A stretch of 64,000 nt of DNA from Dipylidium caninum (GCA_017562135.1 QEYB01001019.1:496001-560000), one strand, 5' to 3'; numbered from the stretch's first letter, positions 37,657 to 50,708 are shown. A program made the numbers and translations. Notes: a model not told the origin generated them from the letters alone.

Positions 37657-38726
37657 CTAGGCGGTGGCAGGGCCTACTTCCTCGCGCAAAATTTTGTCTC
37701 TGCGCGCGCGGCGTTTGGCGCGTCCGATAGCTTCGGCGAAGAGGGTGCACCAGTAACGAATGGTGATCGGTGAGTCATCGTTGCCGGGCACAGGATAGGT
37801 GACGAGACGTGGATCGCAGTTTGAATCCACAATGCCTACCGTGGGAATAAGCATTTTTGCGGCATCTCGAACTGCTACATGATCAGAGCCGATGGGGTTG
37901 ATGGTGTTCATCATGATTATGAGATCAGGGAGACGGGTCGTGGAGCCATAAAAATTCGTCGAGTCGGTAAAGACACCACCCCCCCAAGGTCTGCAATACG
38001 AGTACTCGCCAACCATCTTTGCAGTCTTCTCAACGAGATGCATCATCTGCAATTAGAAGCGAATTTAAGAGTCACTGCGTGCGGTATGCCGCCTTGTAGT
38101 GGACTAGAGTACTATTTGATTTGCAATTGCTCTTGAAAAGCGTTGACAGACAAGGAAACTTGGAATAAGCGTGAATTAGGCAGCGATGACGCCACTGACC
38201 TGTTTGTGTTGAATCATGAAGAGGATGATGCCGCCTCTATAGGCGACGTGAGCTGTGAAATTGAGGGCATCAAACAACAATTCTACTGTCTGATCAAGGT
38301 CGAAAATGTCAATCCCTTGGCGAGCACCGAAGAGGTAGGGCGTCATGTAAGGGTTTCGCAGCAGGGACCGGTGGCCGAGGTGCGCTCGAGCGTTGAAAAG
38401 CTGCTTCACTGAAATCGTGTCACGAAGGCCAAAGTAGTCGGGAGTTCGAAGTGGGTCAATCATGGCGTAGGGTGAAGTTGTTGTCGAACTAAGTCGCTTC
38501 CACCAAATAGCTTAAAGAAGAATAAGTGGTAACTTTGAAAAAGGAGGACGTGCACGTAGCTGATGGCTTAATTAGAGGAAACACACCGCACAAGCACATT
38601 ATATGTACTTGGCACCAGACTTACGCCTCAAAGAACTGAGTGAGAGTGACCTGTCCAAGACGCCCATCCCAGCCCAGATGCAGCCCAACTTTGTTGGGTC
38701 TCGTGAGAATTCGAACTGTTGCGGGA
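37657..38726 (-). CDS. MRPS2: Mitochondrial small ribosomal subunit protein uS2m (N-terminus incomplete)
   Basis: Family role: a protein of the mitoribosomal small subunit. Exons: 38726-38625, 38488-38200, 38046-37657 (stop 37657-37659), in phase throughout and giving about 259 residues without the extreme N-terminus. Landmarks: VKQLFNARAHLGHRS, DIFDLDQTVELL, LNFTAHVAYRGGIILF, RLPDLIIMMNTINPIG, HVAVRDAAKMLIPTVGIVD, SNCDPRLVTYPVPGNDDSP, then a basic tail. These match MRPS2 closely. The first listed exon (reading NKVGLHLGWDGRLGQVTLTQ) is less certain; an in-frame ATG at 38463 would otherwise be the start, leaving no targeting peptide. The 3' end faces FNTA with only 129 bp between the stops. 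Confidence 0.9.
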
Positions 38727-41700
38727 CTGAGTAACGGGACAAAACAATATCGATTAATCACGATAGTACGACAAAGGAAGAATAGGTGCACATCAGCTGA
38801 GTTTGTTAAAGATGTATCTGTTTTAATTTTTACACTCAGAAATTTGCTTATACATTCCGTCACAATCAAAATAATCAATTTACACGATTTGCGATATCGC
38901 CAAGTTTTTTACAATTCACGAGGTATTGTACATGGTGTGAGCTCCGTTTGCGATAATTTCCACCATTGAATAGGGTAAGATAAAGGGTTTTGTGTTTTTG
39001 GGCGTCACTGCCCAAATTGAAACAAGTCTCCCGGATACAATGATATTCATAATTTTATTACAAAACGGGTCACGGAAGTCACCTGTACTTATTAAACACT
39101 TAAAGTCTGGAAAAAAAAAGCCGTTTTTGGGTTTATATATGAAAATGCGCAGCACTGCTCCCAATTTTGATAAGTTTCCAAACTAAATTATTTCTTAAAC
39201 GAAAGACGTGCAATATTGCAGATATCACCAATTATGCTTTCCGCAGCTTAACCCTATAGACTTATGTATTTTACTCAAGTTCTTTAATCCTACCGTTTAG
39301 TCGTCAAAATTTTGACATTTCAAAAATATTTTGCTTAAGTCGATGGGAATAAGAAAAGTGAAAGTTTTTCTTGGTCAAACAAATCCTTCCAAGACAGAAC
39401 GACTGTTTGTAAGTGGTGCGCCTATTTTTCCAATGATCGTGTGTGGGCTGCAGCAACATTTTGCATGCCGATCACATATAATTAATTGGGTTTTTATCTA
39501 ATGCAATAGTTGCGTAATGCGGGGTATGACATACAGAAGTATAAAATAGACTCTATTTTCGGGGATTTGTTCATTAATTCTCTTAATTCTTATCTTAAAC
39601 AATTCACTTAAACAATGACCACTGGAAATGTCGGCTGATGGTTCAGTAGAGCAAGCGGTAGTCATTAGGCGCCAGTAGCAAGACTTTCTCCTCGCGAAAA
39701 AGACTAATCAGCCTCCTTATATCCGAGAGCAGCAGTTTTTGCGCTCCATCGATGAGGATGTTTACTCAAAATTGGGCTGAAGGAAGGGAAGCCTCGAGCC
39801 GTTACAATGTGTTCCGAAACCCGAGTTCATATGAGATTTGCCCCGCATGTAGTTTTGTGTTTGTGAGGTCCCCAGGACTACTTGGGGCAGCCTGCGCATT
39901 CCACCACAACATACTTGGTACGAGACGCATCAAGGTCGCAAATGATGGAGCACATTAACGCTGACTGCTGACTTTTAAAATGGAGGTGGTCACAATGTTG
40001 CATTACATCCATGGCCTGACACTTTTACTTCGCCCTTCGGTACAACTAAAAGTTGGTTCTATTCTGCTAATAGCTCTACCCGTTATTGACATCGCCGAAG
40101 CGAGTGGGTTTGGCACGAATATTAATAAGAGTAATGGAGTAAATCGCGTCCATTTCGAGAATAATGAAATGCATACCATCGGGAGATCAGTTTGTTTTTA
40201 TAAATGCCTTGAAAGATTGATAAATTAATGACTTTAGCGACAAGAGGGATATCACACGCTACTAGCGTGATACGCGCCCGTGGCAAGGACTGCAATCGCC
40301 TCCGCAATGCGATGGATGGGTAAGGTAAATATCCCAATTTGTAATTCAACGAAGAGATGGAGAATCTTCTATACTCATGGTGTGAAAATCTTTGTGAATC
40401 GAAGACTGTAGGTGACGAACCTCCTCCTTCGGTTGAAAGACACTCCGATAAACACGCCAGATGCTCGTTAAAGGCCAAAGTTTAGCCACGCGCGGAGCAT
40501 TAGAGCCGGAGTTTTGTGCATGTAGGTGTGAAGTATAGTGATTCAAGTTGCTTACGCAAGAGTGATGACTGACGGGCAACTGGTCTTGTCACATTCTCCA
40601 ACCACGACGGTCCACAGCCAGTATTACACTTTATGCAAGTGGGGGTCCTCTTGTCGGCTAGATATTCTCCCTATTTGAAGGTACCGAAGCTGTCCCGGTC
40701 CATCGCAGAGAATTGCAAACAGCTGAGCCGCGAGTGGACGTTCCTGAGCCCAAAATCTGTGCAACAGACCGTCAACTGCCTTACTCTTCTGCGATTCCTC
40801 TTCCTCCATTTGGGGAATTTTGGTTCACACGGTAGCCAAAAGCGTGGAATTACAATCATGAAATATTATGGACTCAGGGACAATTTCTCTGGTTCTGCAT
40901 TTAACGTCTGCTACAGTGAAAAAAAAAGCATTCCCCTTGTCTTATGCACTTTTGAGGCAAGTAACATCGATGGAAAGTTTACAGATTCATGTTGCTCTTT
41001 CGAGGGAAAACATGAAAAAGTCAAAAGTAATGGGAAAGAGGCCTCGAGGAGTACCACGAGATCGTGGCTCGTGTCCAGTAAGTCTTCCGCGAGGCCGATT
41101 ATCTCCTCCTCATCATTTCACTTTTCTCTTTATTCTGCGCAAAAGAAAGGTGTGTGACATGCGGAAAAAGTGTGGACGAGAGGGAGAGAAGGTGACACTC
41201 CTCATTCTCCCATCAACAAACTGAAAGGAAAAGTTAAATTGTCATTAGTGCATTCGATTTTGGGGAAGTGAATTGTAAAGACAACATTGCCGACGTGGAT
41301 GGAAAATCGCATCTGGATTACAGGTTCACAGGAGCCGGTCCTCCATTTGTGCACTTGGTTTCATAGCCTCTCTGTCGAAATCTGCGCTGTCGCGGTCTGC
41401 AGCCTAGCCTCGGCCTGTCTGACAGCAAGAGCTAATGACAACGAGCTCGATTGTGCTTTTAGGGAAAAAAACACTCTTTGTCTTAACGCTGACTGCAACA
41501 CCTCCACCGTGACAAGTTACGAGGTGCCACATGCCTGTCACATTGTTCTTTCTTAATGACCCCCGATCACCCGATAGGAGTTCAGCGAAATTTGATCACA
41601 GGACAGGCGTGAAGTGTTGCCTTTGTGACCCCGCCGATAAGTCTTGTGCAACCTTGAAAAGGGCAAAAGTATTAAGGAGTAGGTCATTTGTCTCCTTCAA

Positions 41701-41874
41701 TAATGCTGAGCTCATCTGACGATGGTCAGTGTGACGTGTGATCAGACGACATCACCGCCTTCGCCTCGGAGATCTCTCAGTCGCCTGAGTGTGTGTGACT
41801 TGAGGCCTATCGCGAAGGTCTGTCAGTTTTTGAAATAAAACAAAACGCTACTTTTTTACAGCTAATAAAACTTA
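38727..41874. other. Gene-poor interval
   Basis: About 3.1 kb upstream of MRPS2. It presumably includes the MRPS2 promoter and any leader exon. Frames at 40122-40478 (minus) and 40633-41157 (plus) are long but show no motif I recognise. Composition changes from AT-rich to balanced near 40.2 kb. Confidence 0.4.
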
Positions 41875-42835
41875 TTAAATAAAATAATAGCCGTTAGTAT
41901 TAATGATTTCTTGCCAATGTGAGGGTAAGTTAAATATTCCATTTTTGCAAAAAGGTTCCATCTTCGAATTTGAACATGTGAAGAAGTGCTTGTTTAATAT
42001 TTTCCTTATTCGTGAATTTTTTGCTCTTCAAAAACATTTGTGAGGAAAGAATGACCGGGAGTTGGAGGATGCCGAGTTCAGCGACAGAATTTTCCAGCCT
42101 GGTTCTGGAACCTTTTGACGAGTCCCCAAAACAACATGAGACCTGACGTTATGGTGATGCAGCTTGAACATTGTCGGCCTCTTTCCTTCTACTACTGTCT
42201 TCAAATTATTCACTTGTTGACAATACTCCTCCGAATTGAGTTCTTATTTCGGCTTTAAAAGCTCACAATGCATTCGTCCTCGAAAGTCCCACCAGTCACC
42301 AGGACATTTTCCTAATCAGAGTCACATCTGCTTTAAAGGTGACAGGACCAGATTTTCCGCGTTAACAATGTGCCCTTTTCTTTACGCTTTTTGCATGGGC
42401 GACCCACTTTTCCTCCCCAGTTCTTGTCCGGTTGAAGAAGGACTCGATTTTGTTGCGAGGGAACAGAGATGTGCACATGACGACTCGATCGTCCACATTC
42501 TTCTCACCTCATTCATGCGGAGCCTCTCGTGAGTAGTTCGACACCAAATCCATCTCTCGAATGTGGTCCGAAATGGTTTGCTGACCTGCATTGAGACTTT
42601 CCATGATCTTCTATATTGTGAAAAAAGGATTTTGCTCCAACATCCCCTTATCAAACATCGTCGTTGACCGGAGACGGTCGTCCAGACAGCGGCTCATCAG
42701 GCAGTTCGAACTTCCCTGTCTCAACTCTTTCCAACCATCTTCCGCATATTCTCTCAGGAAAGTGTACCTCCACCAGAGACTTTGGATAAATTTTTACCTG
42801 CCTCTGTGACATTTCTTCCTGACTGAAACCCGCAG
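41875..42835 (-). mobile_element. Degenerate mariner (Tc1/mariner superfamily) transposase remnant
   Basis: Read leftward, pieces of a mariner transposase appear in order but in different frames: an HTH-adjacent segment ELPDEPLSGRPSPVNDD, then SDHIREMDLVS-like sequence, a catalytic segment RTRTGEEKWVAHA, WWDFRGRMHCELLKPK, EEYCQQVNNLKTVVEGKRP, HHHNVRSHVV and GWKILS, ending WQEIINTNGYYFI before a stop at 41875-41877. Frameshifts and at least three in-frame stops make it inactive. The first catalytic Asp of the TGDEKW-type motif is Glu, and the HDNARPH-type Asp is His. Terminal inverted repeats were not recognised. Confidence 0.88.
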
Positions 42836-44220
42836 TGTCATAGAATCACTTAATCGGCAGCCATGAGGCACATCAGCGCTCTACACTTGAGGCTAACGTA
42901 AATCAACTCTATTTCAATTAATTTACGACGTCAGTGTGTATGCAGTAAACGGTAAAAATAGCGAGCCGAAAATGCGCCCAATAAACATGTGCAACGTGTC
43001 AAAAAAAATAACAAATCTTTTGACTCCACACCGTAAAGTAATCCCTTGCCAAGCGCAGAAAAATTACCTGCATGAAGCAAATTAAGTGAGGTGGTGATGA
43101 GAGGCCTGGTGAGTGGAAAAGTTGTTAGTACTTTGAGGGAGATCCTGCCAATCCCCCGGAGACAGGCAGGTCGTAGCCGGTGAATAAGGCCAACGGAGTG
43201 GGCGAGAGGAGGGTGAGTCTCAACGAAACCCCCGCTGAAGCGGGCAGAAGCGGCATAGTGGGAGAGAGTTTAGTGCTGCAACTTACGTGGTTCCCGCGGC
43301 CAAATGCAGAGAGCGCCAGAGGAGAGACATTTCGCTGAACTGACAACCTGCCCTGTGTGATGGCGAATGACGGGGGCACTTTTTGGGCGACCTTGGCGAC
43401 ACAGCCCACTTGGCGACTGGAGGGGAGTTATCGGGCGGAGCACCTCGCGACAATCGACAAATGCTCTCAAAGACGGTTTGATTAACCGGTGTTTTGCGAA
43501 ACAGACACCAAATGAGAAGAAGTTGGAGAGTAAGGCCGCAAAATACCTCTTCTCTGCACGAGCTTTCTGTCTTCCTGCGGCTGACGAGGCAAATGCTCGT
43601 CTTTCTCCGACTTTCGTCCCCCTGCATGGGCAAATGTGACTTGTTCGGGCACTGAAGCTGATCACTTTCTGCACCCTCAAAAGCATAATTAGGCCAACTC
43701 GGATCGTAATGACCTGAGATACTTGGCGACCTGTCTGGCGACTAAAACAGGCTTCTGATGACGAAAAATGGCGTCCTTCAAAACCGATTTCAGTGCTTAA
43801 ATGGCTCCGCGTAGCTCCTTAATGCATTCATCCCGTTCACTGGCAAAGCCCTGAAAGACCTGGCCCCACTCAGGGCGTTGTGGCCACTTCTGCTGGTGTG
43901 AACTCACACGACTTGTCTGTCACGGCATCTGCGCAACCGGTGGTTGACAGAGACTTCACGTCTCGATGAAGTTGTGCTCTTCGCTCTGGTAAAAATCGGG
44001 GCTTCGCGCACACACACACTCCCACACATACGCAGGCAATGCTGGTAGGCGGTGTGGAAGGGCGAAATACCGACCTGAAGCTAAAAATCAGAGCCTCGAT
44101 GAGTGAGTATATAAAGGATTTGCATCCCAGTGGTGTGTGACTGAGCGAGTCCCCGAGGGAGACGGAAGTTGCAGACTAAAGAGTTGCCCACCGCCCAGTT
44201 GGTGGGTTTCCTCGCCCAGA

Positions 44221-44246
44221 GGAAGAGGAGGAGGAGGAGGAAGAAG
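44221..44246. repeat. (GGA/GAA)n trinucleotide repeat
   Basis: A run of GAG/GGA units with edge interruptions, in the gene-poor interval. Confidence 0.8.
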
Positions 44247-44960
44247 GTGATGCCTGCACGTTGATCAGCAAGGTAGCTGCACATTCGTGGAAAACTATTA
44301 AAGCGATAAAACGTGGTTCGGCACATGCAGTGTAGAGCTAAACGGTCCACTCAGACATTAAAACGCACTTGACGGAGATGCCAGTCGCGGAGAAAGTGGG
44401 AGGTTGCGCGTTTGAGAGACGTGCCATTGATACTTCGATGAGAAAATACCTGGTTGACTGTAAAAAGTCATCTGTCATGCTTTAGCACTGCCAGCAGTCG
44501 AGTGATGACGTGGCCTATTCCACCTCCACTCCGCCGTGGCGTAGTGCAAATACCCTCAAAAAACACACACAGGATTAGATGAATTCGCGTCTCAAGGTAA
44601 CATCAAACGTCTTCAGTGGGCAACCGTAGTGCGTCAAACCGTCCAAGTTATCCGCCATGGGCATGGGGATGCTCCTGTCTGCGTGAGCGACTACACAGTG
44701 GTTACGTGGACCTCAGAACAACTGTGAGAGTGACTCTCGTGGCCTTTACTGGGAGGGAGAAGTGCCAGTTTCGCGGCTTTAGGCAGCCCAGTCGAGTGCG
44801 TCTAAGGTGCTAACTCAGTCCCATGCTAAATTTCGTCGGAGAATGTCCTCCACAATGGCACAGGACTACATCCTAGTCGGAATGATGCACGAAGACCCGT
44901 TTCGAGGGGATATTTTTGCAGATTTACAACTGCTCCGTATATTTGAAAGCGGTTTTCCCT

Positions 44961-44989
44961 CATCCTCCTCCTCCTCCTCCTCCTCCTCT
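44961..44989. repeat. (TCC)n trinucleotide repeat
   Basis: About nine uninterrupted TCC/CTC units. It would encode poly-Ser in one plus-strand frame, which I do not accept as a gene. Confidence 0.85.
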
Positions 44990-47900
44990 CACCTGAGCGC
45001 TACTAACTCGCCTCCAACGAGCCCCGACAACTGACTCGAGATGTGAAGTCGTCGAGACCTACGAAGCTTTCATCCGTCGAGGAAGTCAGACCAAAGGGCG
45101 GTGGACACCCTACCGACTAGGCTATCATGCACCTCGGACGCGGACAGGACCAAAGAGTGCCTTAAAAGGCCTTCCACGGCCACCATTGACAGTCTGCATA
45201 ACTTATTCTCCCTTTGAAGGCGCTGTGTGGCATCACGCAAATCGTTTTGTGTATTTTACCACACATATTGTCAACTTCCATGCTAACACACAAAGCTGGA
45301 CAGTTTATTTGATTTTTTCGCCATTGGAGAGAATCAAATTGCTACTCCGAGGTCCAGTGTTCGTGCCAATACCGACCGGCTGAGTTGTGTGCTCATTTGA
45401 GTCCTGGTGAAGGGCTTCACCACGCTGGTCGGCGATGTACAAAGTTTAACCTGCACCAGGGCAAAGAGGCGGAAAGGCAATGGGAGAGTGAACTCCCACA
45501 AATCATCACATATCGCTCGAGTATTCGAAGAATTTTGCAATGATGGGAAGAAGGGGAACCGCTCGCTGCCACTTCCCGCAATCGCCACCTGTCGCTCTGT
45601 CGATGTCTTTCGCTTGAAAAAACGAGGAAAGGTGCGTTAACAGGAGTCCTGACTCCACGCCGCTGGAGGGAAAAGGGAGACGCACGGTCATGCCGCGGCG
45701 TCGCCCTGGGGCCGAATGACCGCCTGCACCGTGTACGCGGTGGGTGGTGTGTCAAAGTCTTGCTCCATTCGGCCTGAAAGGCCGTGGAATGCTCCACGGT
45801 TGGTCGACTGCGGGGTCTCAAACAACTGCATCACTTGGCAGTGGTCTGATATGGTTTTAATGATAGAATTCTAACGCTTGTCGCTCACATCCACTCTTGA
45901 GTTGGTACAATGAGACGAATAAAAACATTCTCGGCTGATTTCTCGTGCGTAGATCACCACAGATCTCTGAGGGCACGTGGCGCACGAGAAGCGACCCATG
46001 ACCGACGACAGGATGAGTAGAGGACCACAGGAACTCTGTTTCCATTCTAATCAGCGTTTTATAGCGCCTTAAAGCGAAATTTAAACCGGCCTTCGTGATA
46101 ACCGCCTGTCCAAAAGTCCATTCGACTTCGACGCTGCCCCTCACACGTTAAAGAGGCTGCCTTTAAGTTAAGATTTCAACGTTATATTAAATACGATCGG
46201 TTTTCACTTCGAAATAATCGAGCAATTTCGAGACGTGGATTTCCACTTTGCGTAGCCTTCTAAGTTGCCAAGGCCTGCGTCTTGTGAGAGACCTCGTGAC
46301 CGCAATTCCACGAAGCGCCCACCTAACCGTGGCTTGTAAAAAAGGCTTCAGGCGCTGTACTTGCAACGCCAATTGCGTTCGACGGAGGGCGATGTTGGCA
46401 CGACTGCCGCAGCGTCGCCGGCTCGCCGATTTGCTGGTGAAGGCGCCTCCGAAGCGAAAACGGCGTTGCTTTGCTGCCTCCACTGAACGCAATGCCCAGC
46501 AGTTGTCCTTCGCATCGAATTACTGACACCGCCTTGATTCTCGGCCTGCCTTGGTTGAATTATTTTGGGACGAAGACGTGTGTCTTACATCAGCTTCGAC
46601 CGGCTTTGAAGGTGCATTCGGCAGAGAATTAAGGTATGCCGAGTGGGAAGCACTCGTTATTTGGAACCCTTGAGAGTTCTTTTAACACGAAATCTCTCTG
46701 AGGCATTCTGCTCTAACATTTGGGAGGACGGAGGTTGGACACACGTGGGCGAGTTCGAGACAAAAAGAATTGGCTAAAACGCTCATGATGTGAGAGAGGC
46801 CTCGGGAACCCTGACGCGAGTTTTGGCTGCGTTTAACTACAACTTCGTGCATTTTTTCGGCTCAGACTTCGTTGAAGAATGAGGCCTCGTTGCGTCTCCT
46901 TCTGTTTTAGGAACTTCCGTCTCCGAAGGCGGTGTGACAGGTTGCGCCTTTATAACCTTCTTCTCACCATTATTGTTATTATTCTTCTTCTCCACGAGAC
47001 AGACTTTCCAACACGTAATTAAGGAGAAATGATTTCATTCTCACTTCCCACAACTTGTTGAATTGTCGCGTATGCTCGACGTGGCCAATGTCAGTAGGAA
47101 GGCCACAATTGTGCCATAGACAGGAGCGGCGGACGGGTACGGAAATGAAGTTTGAGGGTCGGAGGCCGCGTTCCCACCAGGAGCACTGATGTTCGAACGA
47201 AACAGGCATTCTCTCCTCCTGCGTCCTCTCAGTCGAGGCGAGGCGAGACGAGGCTGGTCAGGGGTGTCAAGGCCCTTTCTGGCCGTGTGCTTGGATTTCA
47301 CGTGATCTTGGAGCAACTCCCCTTCAACAGGGGGGCCACCTTTACTGTAAATCGTTCGGGCATAGGGCGCCTCCTGTTGCCAATTTTATTCACCCACGAG
47401 GTCTTTTGCACGTCCACCCTACCCAATTGCCCTGTTCCGCGGCGCCTCTTCTGTGTGGACTGCATCAAGCTTCGCATCGCATTTGGCCGTTCTCCTCCTC
47501 TCGCGTTCCTCTAATTTGAAATAACTTGCTTGCCCGAACCGTCCGCGTGTGAGCGTGGTCTGAGCATGCTACGACTGTTCGGGGAATGGGAGGAATGCAC
47601 CCGATATGCCAAATGCAGGCAACAGTTAGTTACCTCCATTTACCTGCGGCCCGTGGATTTCGGGGGGCACGAATGGCCTAGGCCTCCCGTTCCTGCGGGT
47701 CCCGGCGGTGGGGGCAGAGCACTCAGCGCGTCACATGGAGGTGAAGAGGATGTCGAGAGGTGAAGAATATCGTTTCGAATGCGTAACGGCTGCTAGTGTG
47801 TATAAGGCGCGCTTGGCAGTTGCCTCACCACAAAGTAACACGTGCCAGGCTTCTGGGCTCCACACTAGAAAGGAGTACCGACATCGCCTCAACAGGCCTA

Positions 47901-48610
47901 CCTTCAGGCAGGCAGGCAAGCAGGCATGAAGCCAGCTAGCAGAGAGACAGCATTTCAGCCGCCCGATCTCCCCTCGCCGGAGTTGAGGCGCGGTGCCGCC
48001 TTCCCTTCCACCTCACCCGAAAGAGGGAAGCGTGTGGTTCTCAGGAGTCCTTTCCGCTTGTGCAGCCTGTCGCAACATCATAAAAAAATTGTGAAAAAAG
48101 GAAGGCAGAGTTGCCATTACAACGTGGCTAATGGATAAATTAAGTGGGTGGCTTTTGGTCTTGAGATGTTACACGTCTGAGTGGGAGAGCGTAGAGGCGA
48201 AGAAAGCACAAATACTTGGTACAATGAGGACACTTCCCAGCCGGGGGCTTTCACACTCCACTCTCTCGCGCCCATCCTCGTGAAGGAGGCCGTTGGGAGA
48301 TGAGGCGTATTTTCGCATTTTCACCTTCACCCACCTCGGGCGAGCACAGGTAAACGGGAAAGGAGTGGATGACTCCCGAGACGAGACTTCAGAGTGTTCT
48401 GCAGGCCAGGGCTTTCTCCGACCCGTCCGACTGTTGAAGCACCCAAGGCGACATGTTAATGAGTGTTATGGCCGAGGCTAGACATGCTCTCACAGACGCT
48501 TGCGAAGTTAAACGACGAGATAGAGTGCTAGGGCTCCACCTTCTGGGACGGCGGTACAAGAGTCCGTCTGAACTGCATCTCTCATGGCTCTGTTCCTCCT
48601 TCTCACTGGC

Positions 48611-49045
48611 CTACGATACCATCCCACCAACTGACACAACCTCACGCCGCACAGACCGCAGTTCCACCCACTTTTGTACCGGGATGCGTCGGCAGCTCAT
48701 GACGCAGGCTGCAACCTCCACGTCGACTTGACATCGCGCATACTCGAGGAGATCGAAAGAGCCTCCGGCGACAGTCACGACTTCACTCCTCTCTGAACGA
48801 GGAACTGCCGCGTTACAGACGGTGAACTTGGTGCCAAATAACTGTCCGGCTACCGTCTTTGCTACCTCGTCCGTTAGGAAAACACGTGAACGGCGCCTAT
48901 TCACAGACCCCCAAAGGTTGCATGTTTTGCCGAGTCGAATATAGAAAAGAGCCTCCAGGAGGTCACGAGGTTTTTTATTGCCAGTTGTTTGGAGAAGAAA
49001 GGGTAAATACAAGTGGAACGCAGTTGACGACCTATCAAGACGCAT
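48611..49045 (-). CDS. Hypothetical open frame, possibly a transposon remnant
   Basis: A 144-codon frame without stops containing NLWGSVNRRRSRVFLTDEVA and LLEYARCQVDVEVA. The RSRVFLTD segment faintly resembles the region preceding the DTGA motif in retroviral-type proteases of LTR elements, but no active-site motif follows. No intron signals were worked out. It may be a chance frame in GC-balanced DNA. Confidence 0.15.
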   Translation of the reverse strand: MRLDRSSTAFHLYLPFLLQTTGNKKPRDLLEALFYIRLGKTCNLWGSVNRRRSRVFLTDEVAKTVAGQLFGTKFTVCNAAVPRSERSEVVTVAGGSFDLLEYARCQVDVEVAACVMSCRRIPVQKWVELRSVRREVVSVGGMVS

Positions 49046-49949
49046 GTGGTGTGGGGGAAATTGGGGTAAATGGGGACGAGAACGCCGGAGAGCGGGAGGG
49101 CAGACGAAACCGGAGGAAGGTCAGACCGTCGGAAGACTCATGCCGAATTTGTGGATGACATTCCAACTTCATAAGATCTTGAAGCTTTCAGATTTCCGCT
49201 TGCACAAATGGACTATTCGAGTGCCTTCTCATTTGCTCTTGTTTCACAATTAGTCAGGGGCCAATTGGTTGGATCAACTGTCCGCTACTCAAAAGCAACG
49301 ACTCGGCGGCTGCCCATCACTCGGCCAGTCTTGTTCTATTTAATCACTGGCAGGGCGCTTCTTCGCCCCTTCGTGCCCCCGTGGTGCATCCGACGCTCTC
49401 GTCTTCACACCCACTACTCGAAGAGTTCAGATGGATGACCGGAGGGAGGACCTCGTCTACGGCCCGTGTCAGCATTCTGGCAGGAGGCACCCCAACGCAG
49501 CTGGCCGACACTGGGGACATTAGGCAGAAAGCCAAACCCCTTCTGCTCGCACGCGGAATGCAAACTCAGTCCACCACCTCTCATCAAGTACTACGAATAG
49601 TCATGCCTTTTTCTTCTCTTTCTCCTCTTCTTCTAAAAAAACGGGAGGGAAATGCAGTTAGTTGCACACAGTCCTTGGGGAAACTGCATCGCCTACGCAA
49701 CACACAAAGCTACAGTTAGTGCAGATGCCTCAAATTCGTGGGTTACACGTTACAACCAATGCACCGCGGGTGAGTGAATTAAAACCGCTACGAAGCCCGA
49801 AAGGAGAAAGGGGACGATTTCACGACAAAAGGAGTATGGTGAATGGAAATATATTGCTGTGGGTGTTGAATGTACAGAGGCCGCGAGGTTAGGACGCCAA
49901 AACGCCAATTAATTGTTCGTTATAAAGGTATAAAAGGGGAGCCACCACT

Positions 49950-50645
49950 TCACATCAAGGCCTCACCACTGCGTCTAAACATCCGCGGCATGTGTGAGGC
50001 GACTCGTGTCTTCCAATTCCTTCGGAGATAAGATTCCTCGGAGATGGAGCTTACCGAGGATTTACTACGGTTGTACGCAGCCCAATGGCGAGTCTGAGTT
50101 CTAACCAGTTTGGCAAAGTCTACGAACAGCTCGGGGACGCCAAGTCCATTCAGTGCGATGGCTGGTCGAACGATATAAGGGTTTCTAACAGGCGAGAGGT
50201 TCTTCATAAACATGACTTCCTCCAGCTCATTAACCGAGAGAGCGTCTGCGAGGTCCTGTTTGTTAGCCACCAGGGCAATTGGGACTCCGGCCAGGTGAGA
50301 ATCTCGAACGAGGGCCTGGAGACACGAACGAGCTTCCTCTATGCGACTGATATCAGCGGAGTCCACCACGAAGACGAGTCCGGCGATGTCTTGAAGGTAT
50401 TGACGCCAGATCAGACGAAGGGACTCCTGACCTCCCAAATCCCACACCACGAAGGAAACCCGGGTCCCTGGTATGTGGACTTCCTCTACGTTGAATCCGA
50501 TAGTAGGTTTCACCGTCGTATTGTTCCCCAAATTTATGCTGGCTAAAATGGTCGATTTACCAGCCGCATCCAGGCCAAGCATAACAACCCGTTGCGGCGC
50601 CGAACTACTACGAAATTTCCCAGCAAGTTCAATAATGTTACCCAT
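49950..50645 (-). CDS. Arf/Arl-family small GTPase with a long basic, Ser-rich C-terminal tail
   Basis: Family role: a GTP-dependent regulator of membrane traffic or cytoskeleton. The start is set at ATG 50643-50645 because it gives MGN, an N-myristoylation-type Gly2. Motifs: P-loop GLDAAGKST (24-32), switch I PTIGFNVEE (47-55), switch II WDLGGQESLR (68-77), NKQD (128-131). Read as one exon the product is 231 residues, about 50 longer than usual, with a tail rich in Ser and Arg (residues about 185-231). A good donor (GTAAGC after KSS) sits just inside the tail, so a spliced alternative end is possible. It is Arf-like but does not fit one subfamily clearly; Arl4-like features (long switch spacing, basic tail) are only suggestive. 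The antisense frame at 50085-50546 is a shadow. Confidence 0.9.
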   Translation of the reverse strand: MGNIIELAGKFRSSSAPQRVVMLGLDAAGKSTILASINLGNNTTVKPTIGFNVEEVHIPGTRVSFVVWDLGGQESLRLIWRQYLQDIAGLVFVVDSADISRIEEARSCLQALVRDSHLAGVPIALVANKQDLADALSVNELEEVMFMKNLSPVRNPYIVRPAIALNGLGVPELFVDFAKLVRTQTRHWAAYNRSKSSVSSISEESYLRRNWKTRVASHMPRMFRRSGEALM

Positions 50646-50708
50646 CTGAGAGCGCCGACGAGCACGCACCCAACGCCAGCTAAATGACGGTCCGTCATGA
50701 GTTGTCGC

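Larger units (their letters stand above)
42836..49949. other. Gene-poor, GC-balanced interval
   Basis: About 7.1 kb with many overlapping open frames on all strands, as expected from reduced stop frequency. None shows a recognisable domain. The frame at 49045-48611 (minus, containing RSRVFLTDEVAKT) is the most protein-like. It also holds trinucleotide repeats at 44221-44246 and 44961-44989. Confidence 0.45.

Noticed and set aside
46187..46526. Arg-rich open frames on both strands
   Set aside because: Overlapping stop-free frames in GC-rich DNA with no domain, splice signal or conserved motif.
48480..48560. Segment recalling 5S rRNA (GCGAAGTTAAAC)
   Set aside because: Only one short word matches; the rest of the 5S secondary structure and internal promoter boxes are absent.
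50085..50546. 153-codon plus-strand open frame
   Set aside because: Antisense shadow of the Arf-like GTPase coding exon; no motif of its own.
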